Origin: Ascaris suum
Lineage: Eukaryota; Nematoda; Chromadorea; Rhabditida; Ascarididae
Assembly (NCBI GenBank): GCA_013433145.1
Contig: CM024175.1
Coordinates: forward strand, 8,726,516 to 8,790,515
Direction of reading: 5' to 3'
Length of the DNA stretch: 64,000 nt
Below the pieces are notes generated by a model. The model did no database searches, was not told the DNA's origin, and saw only the letters and a list, made by a program, of their open reading frames with translations. Both the position numbers and the translations under genes were made by a program. Shown in pieces: positions 50,401 through 61,067 of the stretch (positions within the stretch are counted from its first letter, which is position 1; the number at the start of each line of letters is the position of its first letter).

Positions 50401-53400
50401 ATTTCAACAGAATTTTCGATCTTTTTGCTAGCGCCTCAATTTCAAGTGGAATTGAGTTGCTACCCCGATTATATAAAAGTTGACTATTGCACGAGAAAAA
50501 TTCAAACCATGAAAAAAAAATAATGCTCCTTTAAAAAAAAAGGAAAGAAAAGAACGCTTTTCTTAGAAAATATGCTAAGAATGGAAGGTGAAAATCTTTA
50601 GCGATCAAGCTTAAAGATGACCAGAATAGGTGTCACCGTTTAACCATTCAACCTTTTATGTGTCAAGAGTCTCATGAAAAAATATCGAAATCTGTCAAAT
50701 AACGATATCAGGTTGCTCCAAACATACGACAATCACCGCTTGTTTAAATTTCAAAGATAATCCCCATTAGAAAGAAATAATTTGTTGATATGATAAAGGA
50801 ACTAACTCTACCTGGGACGCGATCATGAACGAGTACCATGACGAACGCGGTGATAAGCAGAGAGAATGTACAATAGCAAAACGCTATCGCCAACTTTATT
50901 AACGATTTATTTTTCGTGTCCGGGCTCTCAACCTGAACGCGAAAAAAAACGGTTATTCTTTCAAATATTGTCAGAAGGCATCAAAGAGAGGTGAGCAAAT
51001 ATACCCCTTGCTTATCCACTTTTAAAACGGGACTTAAAAACGAAAAGTACAAAGGACAAGGAAGTCTTTACTCACTTTCATCCTGTTAACCTGGTGGACT
51101 ACTCAACAAATAGTGTAAGGAGATACGTCAAAACACTGCAAAAGTTTAAACAAATACTAGGAAACAAACAAATTACCATAATCGAAGTGCAGAATAGGTG
51201 ACGGAAGTTCCGCCATGCAGACAAAAAGGGAAGGTGGGAGGAGATGGAAGGGTGGTGAAATGCAATTTTTTTATCCTCCCCTCCCCCAAATACCCGTCAA
51301 TTCCATATCGTTATTAAGGTAGATTCTATTTGGGTAATTTTAATCAATGCAAATCAACCTGTTAAAAAAAGAAACCAATACACTAGATTTCGAAGCAATT
51401 GCAAATTAGTGACTAAAAGCGAGGATCTAAGCTAGGGCAAACTTTAAGGAAAGAAAAACTGAGGAGACATTAAGAGGCTAACTTGGCTTTTTCTCAATTC
51501 CAGTTGCCCTTTAAAATTAATAAAAAAAAAACTCGATTTCACTGATTTCAGTTTTTTGCCGCTGATTTCAACGAGTGGCATTTATTGGCGCAAATTGAAA
51601 TTATACTATATAGAGTTATACTGAACTGTTCTCAGATTGGAGATTAAAAATCGCCCATTAATAGACAATATCAATAAATATCACATATTCTATTAAAGAA
51701 CTTTAACATCTAATTTGAACTCTTTAAAGGAAATTTGTGCAAATCATTTTATAAAATGAAATTCAAAATATTATCTCTGAGAATGTGAAGGTTTATTCTC
51801 AGAATAATCGATGAATGAAAAATAAGAAACCTGACGTATAAGATCCTCTTTGCTTAATAGGTGAATTCGCCTTACTTCACCATGACCTCGCTCACTCGAG
51901 GCGGCCATCTGACCAAGGATACGACCCGCGTTGTCACTGCAAGCCCCTTCTATTCCTTTTTACTAACAATAATAAAAAGACCTATCTATTAGTGTGCAAT
52001 CATTTCCCTTCAGAAGAAGTGTTTTCGACGGATTAAAAGTCCCATTAATGACACTCTATGTGAATTCGCAGATTACTCCTCATACAACAACGGATTCTTT
52101 CTTATAGTATTCCTTTAGAGGTACTGTTACACCAACTATGGTGGCGTATGGTATGTGAAGCTTTTGAATAAATACAGTAATCCCTTTATTGAATGCAGTT
52201 AAATAACACAATCTTGTTAGCGATTTCAACGAAATTTTATGAGCCGATATAGGCCTTTATGACCACTCTTGGCTCACCATCTCTATTATGCCTCATCTAA
52301 AGCATATAATGTTTGTAGCACATGTAGTTTTAACGATAAGATAAATAGTACCTTGTTCACTTAAGAGCAACTTTACGTATAACAAACAATACAGAATTAA
52401 AGACTTTCAGACGATTACAGTCGACGCCAATATCAGACATTAGAAAAAAACAACTAACACTTGAAACGCTTATAGCGATAAACACCTGGACGAAAAATCA
52501 TTCAATCGCTTCATTATGGCCGCTTATAACGGCCAAATAGCCGGGAAGTAATTAACGAGCAAACCTTGTTTTCAAATAGGACGAAATTATTCTTATTTTC
52601 AAATAAATGCAAAAATAACACCAAAGAATGCAAACTGAATAACCCTCATAAAAGAATCTCTTACACGAGCATCTAAATAAGATTTAACGCACCATTAAAA
52701 CTCATAAAACATCTTCACGGTATAAACCTCCATTGTGAACAGCATAGATTAGTATTAGCTGCATTCTAAAGTCCATCGCAAATGAAGACATACCTAGTTT
52801 TGGCCAAAATTCGATGATCTGCACTCGCAATAGGAACAATGCCATCCTTATAATCGACACACACCAACAGATCGCCTTGTTGCTCTAACGTCGTATCACT
52901 TTCGATTGAGTTCTGCATATATATCGAACCGTTTAAATGTGACGTCGAAGAGCATGCCGACATCGGCTAAAAACAATGAATTACGATATAGGCCTTTATG
53001 ACCACTCTTGGTTGTTATTCCTCCTGTTTTTTTTTTTTTTTGGTTGAAAGCTGTTTTTTTTGTTTTTTTGAAAGCTATCGGCAAGTTTGTTGCTTTAAGC
53101 TCAACAGATAGTCTCGATGGGTAAAGGATGGAAATATGTAACATTATGGAAATATGCTGGTAGATAGCTTAAGCAATCATTCACCGGATGACTATTAAGG
53201 CCGCCGAACGGTGCAGAATCCTACTGCGATAAAACAACTAAGGAAATAATATGCAAGAGGAACCAAGGAAAGCCTAGAATGCCATGAGGAATAACAAGCA
53301 AAAACAGCTTTCATGCCGATAGCATCAAGCTTAAAGCAACAAAATCAACTATCTTCGACTGCAACATAAAAAAGTTTAATTCATCAGATAATATTCAGAC

Positions 53401-55279
53401 GATTCGCCCACGATGCCACTGGTCGATTGCGAAAATGCTGAAGAAAAAACAATAAAGTAAAATTGCGAAATGAAACTTTTTTGCAAAATCGACCAATTTA
53501 AAAGTAAAAAATAACTGCAAAATTGCATTTCAAAGGTGAATTACGATGAGAAATTTTCATACGAAAGAGAGAGACCTTTGAGTCGGAGCCATTTGCAAAC
53601 ACTTCACTCCGAAGAAGCGAAATAGCATTCGAGAGATGCTTTATATCACCAAGGCAATGCAATTCGAGTGGCTTTTCCCGTAGATCTCGCTCACTCAACG
53701 TTAGCAATGTTGCTCCATCTACCTAAACATTTTACGAATATATATAAACCAGGTACAACTATCATAGGTTACAAAACAAAAAACAGAAGCATACGGTGGA
53801 GGTGTTTTCATGTAGGTGTTCCAATTCTATCCCAACATCTAGTACTGTCATGCACAGTGACACTGCTTTATGAACGCATTCAACGTTACACTAATAGTAA
53901 TGTCAATCGATGAGTCTATAGGCAATAAGCTTAATTGCATTTGATAAAAATTCACCCATCTTACTATCGAGAGTTTTCTATGGATATCTTTCACCTCCTT
54001 CTTAAGTACAAGCCTATTAGTTCCTGAAGATATACCCATAAACATGCTTATATCGACTTCCCAAAACGTCATCTATCGACCTCATTCCACGAGACGAAAT
54101 ATATAGAATAAACGCCTTCGCATTTTCACATTCCTTCATATCATTGCAGTGTTATCATTTTCACATACGTTATTCAATCATTTCAGCTATTTAGTTAAAA
54201 ATATCGTCTCATTGTGTTCCCTTAGAAGTGTCCCGTATCAGTGATTCACATTTATCTTTATCACTCAAACCTTCATTTAAACTTCTTAAGTTTCTCTCTA
54301 GTATATATGTGCATATTGAGAGATACCCACTTAGAATAGCCCCAATTTAACAGCGTTTTCGGCATTTGCTTGATTTCGTCCGAAGAAAGCTATAGTAGCA
54401 CTTACAAAATAATGCATGAAACGAGAATCAAAATGATACGTTTCTCTTCGAAAATAAAACATCAAAGACAAATAAAGCACATGTACATGAAACGGTAAAT
54501 ATCCTTTTATTTCGAACATCAGCTATATCCAAACATATATTAATCTAATGAAAGGCAGAAATAAAACAAGCCGCATCTCATCAGATTTTATTTAATTTCC
54601 CTAACAAAATCAAAGAAAATGGAAGATAATACTACTGCATGTAAAACCACTAAAAAATTCCAAGGAGAATAGATGATAAAGATCAGTATCTCTAAGTTGC
54701 CATTTACAGTTTGAATAACAGAAAGAGAAGAAAAAAAATCACACATCAACCTAACATTTTCTCAAATAAAAAAAGACATTCTAGTAGTTTCTTCGAAAAA
54801 AGTCTTAAACTATCGTAAATTAAAAGAAAAAATACCTATTACGGTTTCTTGACCGAAACAGCAACAAATGAAACTTCGCTTCAGAGGCATCTCTCCTCGG
54901 CACCCGTTCCACCTCAAGTACCAGTGTCACTCTTCCTTAAAGATCTCACTCGACTGCAATATCTGAGGTCACGCCAACGTCAGCGGTTGGCAATTACGAC
55001 GAAAAGAGGGACTATTAAATGCTAATTAGAGATGCAATGTTTTCTCAGAAATGAAGCGTAGCTAAAAACAGTATTCACCTTGTGCTGAAAAGCAATGAGA
55101 TTAGAATACTGCTCGAAGCCGATCGCGGTCAACCATTTGGCCACATCGGCATAGCCCCAAGTGTCCGGCGACTTCCTCATTGTGCATACATCGACGGCGG
55201 TCGTCTGCTCGCCACCGACTGATCGCTTCTTCTTTACGTTATTGTTATTGTTCACCGAGTGAGCAACACTTGCCGCCAT
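47415..55279 (-). CDS. Sphingomyelin synthase-related, SAM domain (SAMD8/SMSr-like)
   Basis: Exons: 55279-55079, 53722-53576, 52966-52794, 51936-51876, 50932-50812, 49549-49411, 48938-48821, 48346-48196 and 47665-47415. Every junction is in phase and gives 453 aa. A SAM domain (about 40-105, [10 protein letters not shown] to [10 protein letters not shown]) is followed by a linker, then a multi-pass lipid-phosphate-transferase fold. That fold includes [51 protein letters not shown] (His357) and [14 protein letters not shown] (His400, Asp404). These give the complete His-His-Asp triad of the SMS family. The enzyme moves a phospho-head-group to ceramide. SAM-containing members (SMSr) make ceramide phosphoethanolamine in the ER, which I infer here. 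The human relative is about 415 aa. The ATG lies 3 nt after a TATAG acceptor, compatible with trans-splicing. Confidence 0.95.
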
Positions 55280-57196
55280 CCGCTATAATTAACCGCTTCA
55301 ATAATTAATTACCTTTAAACGTAATATCTCGAATCATAGTTCCTTTATATCAATGGATATCGAACACTGGAATTTCAATTTATTTGGAAATGAGGTCTAC
55401 AAAAACATATATTATTTTCAATTATATTCCGCAAAATTCGCTTCGAATATATGAAAAACAACAAGCATAACCTAAATTTCATTATACAAATGGAAAGCCC
55501 TTGTTTTAGCATATATACTGCAAAAAAAAGATAGATTTTTTTGATAAAACCTATTAAAAATGCACAACAAATGTTTTCTTTTGTTGTCCTAATTCTACGA
55601 GGAAAACACTTAAATCTTTTGATTTATTTGGCGAACAGTTCGCATTTTTCTCCTCCCCTTCATTTCTTTTCATTCTTGAAGTTCGCTTAGAACGAATGGA
55701 AAAATATACAATATAAAAAACGGCATAATTAAAAAAGAGATAAAGGTTTAAAATGAGTAAAACAGGCAAAGGAAGCAATCTTAGGGTTCACTAATGGATC
55801 AACAACCTAAACACCAACACGATGAAAGAACCACTAGCAAATTCATTTATTTACACAATATTACGTGCACAAAACAAATAAACTAATATCTAAATCCAGC
55901 TCCGTGATGTCATTGTATGATATGAGAGGAAAAGAGGAGATGTGAAGGTGATAAAAATCAGTAATCAATCAAACAGCAAGCTCCTATAAATATCGGAGTC
56001 CCATTATGCAAAGAAGCAAACGGAAGGAAGAGAACGCAAGACGACATGAATCTGTAACCTTTATAGAAGCAACCGATTGCAGCATTTCCTATAGGCAGTG
56101 CCTCTACAAAGATTTTAAAAAAAATGAATTCATAGAAATAAAACAAAAGAGAAAAATAACGAACTAAAGAAAAGCAAATGAAAGCGACCGCAATTATGTT
56201 GAGAATGAACGTTAAACGCAATCATTTTTGTGATGATATCAAGTCTAATAAGCGCACTTCAATACTTCAATAATGCCACTATGAGAAACGATTCGAATAA
56301 ATTTCACCTTTCGCCTCTACACGACAATTGTTAATTAAATAAGTTCATCAATACTCTGATCACCAATTGAAAATGCTTCCAGCGCGATCTAGCATACTTC
56401 AATAGTTGATCGTTATCAGTGGAAATGCATATCATCATTTCAACCGATCCAATTACAAGTAAGCAAAATATCAATTTTAGCACCTCATTCATTCGACCAA
56501 ACCGGTTCAACGAATTATTTACAAGCAATATAAAACATTCGAACAGTTCCCTTAACTGTTTCAATTGATCCGACCATCGCTAAAAATTTTGAAAGGAGTC
56601 GTTTTTTTTGTTTTGCAATGTTGCTTGCAAAAAAAAAACGCATTATGGCAATGCGGTGTATGAAAATATGTAAGGCTTCTGTGTGATGTTTGTATGTGTG
56701 TATGTTTCTATCAGCCTGTAGCATAATTTCAACTCGGCAGCTAATGAAGCTAGAGTCATAAAACTTCGTGGATGCAACGTATACTATGGCGAAAATCTCC
56801 TCAACACTTTTCGCACATAGGTCTATTAACTCTGAAAGAAATTGTAGCCATTAAGGACGGAAAATTCCCCAATGATCACTTCCTCACTTCACATAAATCC
56901 GTACATATAAAAACGAATCTTTTGAAAAAAAAAACTGCAACAACCGTCAAGTTAATTTATGCATAAAGGTATTATTTTGCATATTTTTTATACATATTAA
57001 CAATTTATGAAATCGGTTGGTCAGTAGACAGAATACGAAAGCGCATATCGTGGCAGCTCTTTTGGCACGCTTTCTAATTTCCACATGAAATTTTTCTCAT
57101 ATGTTCAGATCTCTACAAATGCTAAAATTGTAGGACGTTTGCATTAAAGTTGGTAAACGGTATCGGTCTAATAATGCAAATTATAGCCACAAATTT
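55280..57196. other. Intergenic, nothing recognised
   Basis: AT-rich sequence. Minus-strand frames at 55554-55778, 55958-56221 and 56331-56564 are hydrophobic or low-complexity, with no motif or splice chain. Confidence 0.5.
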
Positions 57197-58170
57197 TTAT
57201 GACAATAGTTTTGGTGCTGACTTTCGAGTAAAAATTGCCCCTAGAAAGGCGAAAATGATGACAATTAAGGCGATCACGTCAAGGTAAGACGATGGGTATT
57301 CGAAGAACGATAGCGAGAAGTTAAACAAAGCTGTCAAATAAGTCGCAGCCAAAATTCTCATTTTCCGGCCTTAGGTTTTTTTTTCAAATTTCAGTAACCG
57401 CTACCACTAGAAACTTAAGATCGGACTTCTACTTTCAAGATGTCAATAGCTACTGCAATTACGACTTTTTCTGGTACTTAAAGTGGCATGCTGATACAAA
57501 ATACCTGAAGAACGTATAGCTGGACGCCTTTTTGCTGCCTCTTTTAGTGTCATTATTTTTTACAGGCACAGGTTCATTGTGATGTGTAATGGTGGATCGT
57601 CCCTCGTCTGACATAAGGTATGCAACGACAACAAAGGGAATAGATTAGATACGATTTGCATAACTGTATAAACAGTGCATGTTTATGGAAAACGCTTTCG
57701 CAGAACCTTCTATCGTTCATAAAAGGTGTTGCGCACATTTCTGGTCGAAATAAACTGGCCTAGGCTGGCGGAGGTTCGTTCAACTTTTGCGTATAGATCA
57801 CTGAGGATGCAAGGGTGAGGGCACAAGGAAAATGAGAGCGAATCCACCTGAGCTAGTTGAACGAAGACACCATAATCTGACTTATATGCTGCTAAGGCAC
57901 ACAGGGGGCTTGAATCAGCCGAATGAACCTCCCGAATTCATTACCTCAGCGAATCCAACTATTAAAAGCTTCATTTTCATGTAAACTGCTCGAACAGCTA
58001 GCATTCTCTTCTATACGTAGTTATAAAGACTGATATACGCATAGAGTACGGAAAGAACGCGATAGTAACGAGGCATTACTGCTGTGAAGACAGACCAGAG
58101 GAAGTCCGTTAGAATCTCTTCCAGCAGTGCGTTGCGGTTGCGTCTGCAGCAGGCGGTGTGGTACATCACA
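57197..58170 (-). CDS. Exons of an unrecognised membrane protein
   Basis: Three coding-like minus-strand intervals. 58170-58017 has an acceptor ttcag and 51 open codons with MYHTACCRRNRNALLEEIL and a hydrophobic helix ending at donor tac/gtatag. 57607-57505 has a strong acceptor (ccttatgtcag) and is hydrophilic (THHNEPVPVKNNDTKRGSKK), ending at donor ttcag/gtattt. 57369-57197 is a two-helix segment (ATYLTALFNFSLSFFEYP, then LDVIALIVIIFAFLGAIF) ending in KSAPKLLS and a TAA. The phases of the last two do not match directly, so a small exon is missing. The topology suggests the C-terminal part of a multi-pass protein with a cytoplasmic loop. I recognise no family, and the first exon may belong elsewhere. 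Confidence 0.35.
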
Positions 58171-58182
58171 CTGAACTTGTAC

Positions 58183-59023
58183 CTCGATTTATCATCTACC
58201 TAACATCGCTCTCTTATTTTTCTCTTGCATTGCACACCCACCAAACTATTTCGCATTTCTTGAACGTTTAATTATCTTTTCTTCCATAGTCCATTCGATG
58301 TTGTACTTTCTTGTTTCATTACATATTCACTATTTTTTAAAACACATCAATCTATGAATTTTTCTCTTTTTAATAATTTTTTTTTCGTTTTTTGCTTCTT
58401 AGTAGGTCTCCAATTTACCTTCGACATGAAGATCACCACCTCTGATAAGATGATCTAATCTTAATAATCGTCACCGCTAAATTTCAACTCATTTGAAAAA
58501 AACATTGAACATAAAAAAAAAACTTAATGCTTTAAGCAAAAATTAGCAATAAGCGAAAATAAAATAGGCGACATGCGAAGCGTCAACAACAACGAACTGT
58601 CGAAACAGTATTCAATACTGCAAACTACTCAATGTCTCTAACGAGGCTAAATCGTAATAGAGCTCAAATGTCTTCTAAGACAACGTATAAATAATCTTTT
58701 ATTTTCTATCGCCATATGTAATCAAAGATCGAATGATTTTTTTTTTTTCATTGATAGAGTGATAGCATAAAAATGAAACCTCCAACATGAATTCCCATTA
58801 AATTTTTTGAAATAAACGAAATAATCCGATATTTTCATAACTTTTAAGTGGTCTTTCGAGGTTTCCACCTTTATGAATCATCGCGTGAAATAAATCTTAT
58901 AAAGGAAAACGGAAATTTCCCCCAATGATTTTTCAAAACTATTTTCGCAAAATCTTCTGCGTAAGGGAATGGGATAGGGGAGGAGAGGCGGAAATTGAAT
59001 ATAGAACTTCTCATCCGTTTCGT
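58183..59023. other. No gene supported
   Basis: AT-rich sequence with T and A homopolymers. Frames near 58878-59174 overlap the tandem duplication and have no recognisable product. Confidence 0.45.
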
Positions 59024-59312
59024 ACAACTCTGTGCGAAACTCTACCGGTAATAAGAATTGCATTTGTTGGTTTGAATTTTTCGACTGGATTATATACTGG
59101 TAAGCGAAGGAAATTCCTCGCCTATAAAAATACCACTTAAACCAATCGCAATCATCTCTATTCTTTTCAAACAACTCTATGCGGAATCATACCGGTAATA
59201 AGAATTGCATTTGTTGGTTTGAATTTTTCGACTGGATTATATACTGGTATGCGAAGGAAATTCCTCGCCTATAAAAATACCACTTAAATCAATCGCAATC
59301 ATCTCTATTCTT
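59024..59312. repeat. Two-copy tandem duplication, period 147 bp
   Basis: Copy one starts acaactctgtgcgaa at 59024 and copy two starts acaactctatgcgga at 59171. They share ccggtaataagaattgcat, tttgttggtttgaattt and the downstream tcgcctataaaaatacc words at constant offset, and differ at only about seven positions. This looks like a recent duplication. Each copy has a TATAAAAA word. Confidence 0.93.
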
Positions 59313-60239
59313 CCGCCTCCTTTTCGCAATTTTTGAATTTCTCTAGCCGTTTCTCGTTGGCAAAAACAAAAAAAAAAAAACGCTCTCAAGTGATGCATTA
59401 ATGAAAGAGTAAGAATTCACCTTTTGGCGAAAATAATTTCCTATCAAATGCTGACTTTACTTTTATTTTTTTATAAGATTAGCAAACCATCTTTAGAAGA
59501 TATAAAATTTCTCTACGATAGAAAAAACTTTTCGTTGTGAAAAGTGAAGTAATTTTTAAGTCATTTATCTTATTCTAACGAATTTTCAAAATCTTATTCA
59601 TGCTAATATTATTCAGGTGATCGTATATAATAAAAGAAAAAGGCAGTTACCGAGATAAAAACGTTTCGATGTTAACGAAGCGAACCGATTTCCTTGATAA
59701 ATGAGGTCACTAAAAACGCTCAAAAAACTAAATTACCAAGAGCGTACTGAAAATGCTCGCCTAATAAGCTAATGCCAATATTGTAAGCTTAAAACCGCTG
59801 CGACGCATAAAAAATTTTCGTTATGTGGGGTGACACTTATATGAGAAATTAAAAGGCCGAAACGACCTAAAATTTTCTAGGATTATATCCATTGTACGTT
59901 TACCAGAGAATATTCAATTTTCCTTTTTTTTGGCATCTAATGGAAGGGAAATTTTTTCAACAGCACATTTCCTCAAATTTTCTTAGATCTTTGGATTCGA
60001 TCAATGACATTTGTTACGGCTTCACTATAGATGTTCGTGAAAAAACGCTGATGTAATCATTACTGTACAAGAGAATTATCAACGGTATTCCAGTTTAATT
60101 AATCTTTTTACGTGTTACCTAATTCTCAACAAGACCACTCTCAAACGTCGTTCGGTTATACTGTTGTATGACTGAAAGAAAAAACTCACTTCAAATATTC
60201 AGCTTTTATGGATAAGGATTTCGACACTTTCACTACTGC

Positions 60240-60260
60240 GGGGGGGGGGGGGGGGGGGGG
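60240..60260. repeat. G21 homopolymer
   Basis: Twenty-one consecutive G followed by agggaggg. It is a strong potential G-quadruplex on the plus strand and prone to length change in replication and sequencing. Confidence 0.93.
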
Positions 60261-60490
60261 AGGGAGGGTGATTAGGTATTTAAAACACGTTTTACTGTGA
60301 ACACTCATTTTGTTTTTCTATGCACGCGAATATCACAAAAGCACCTTATAAAGTATTTGTTATTCGCTAAATTTATTTCAGTTCTATTTCACAGTGGGAG
60401 ACAAAGGGTTCACTACAAAATGCTCGCAACTTTGATGATTTTGGAAAAATGTACAACAGACAATCTGGCGATTTTTGGAATGGTGGAGGA

Positions 60491-60501
60491 GGGGGGGGGG
60501 G
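60491..60501. repeat. G11 homopolymer
   Basis: Eleven G preceded by tggtggagga, about 230 bp from the G21 tract. Confidence 0.9.
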
Positions 60502-61048
60502 AGTGTCATGCCTGTTCGCTGTGGTAGGAAAGCAACAAAGACTTTAGAAATATGAGGCATCGACAAATAATATGAGTTCATACATTCACACAGCATCCCG
60601 CAAACACTACATAATCCTACATAAAATAACACATTGACATACGGCATCAACACACAGGACACCACGACATGGCATAATCGACGACTGCCAACCTTAAGAG
60701 CCAAGACTTTCATACCGATGACGATGGCTAACCGCTCATGGGCATCAAATCACAAGCGCGGAAAATGCGTTTATTGAAAGGGTTACAAATGCAGATATAA
60801 CAAACGTGAAGCGATCGTTATGTTGGTACCAAGCAAGACAAAATGAGCTGCGTTTATGAGGTGGGGGGTCTTTTCGTGGAACTGAAATCTAAACAACATC
60901 ATTTTCTGATCAAATGATATGCTGTTACTGCACCATTCAGCAGCTGACATTTGGGTAATTTGCACGACACCCGGCTGAGCAAGAGTCAGAAATGTTTTGA
61001 TGAGGTTGGGGTGTTTTGATTCAGAAGCCCTGTCCAACTCCCTCCCCT

Positions 61049-61067
61049 CCCCCCCCCCCCCCCCCCC
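61049..61067. repeat. C19 homopolymer
   Basis: Nineteen C preceded by cctcccct and followed by tctctccccacc, so it is G-rich on the minus strand. A further C-rich patch lies at about 61375-61410. Confidence 0.92.
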
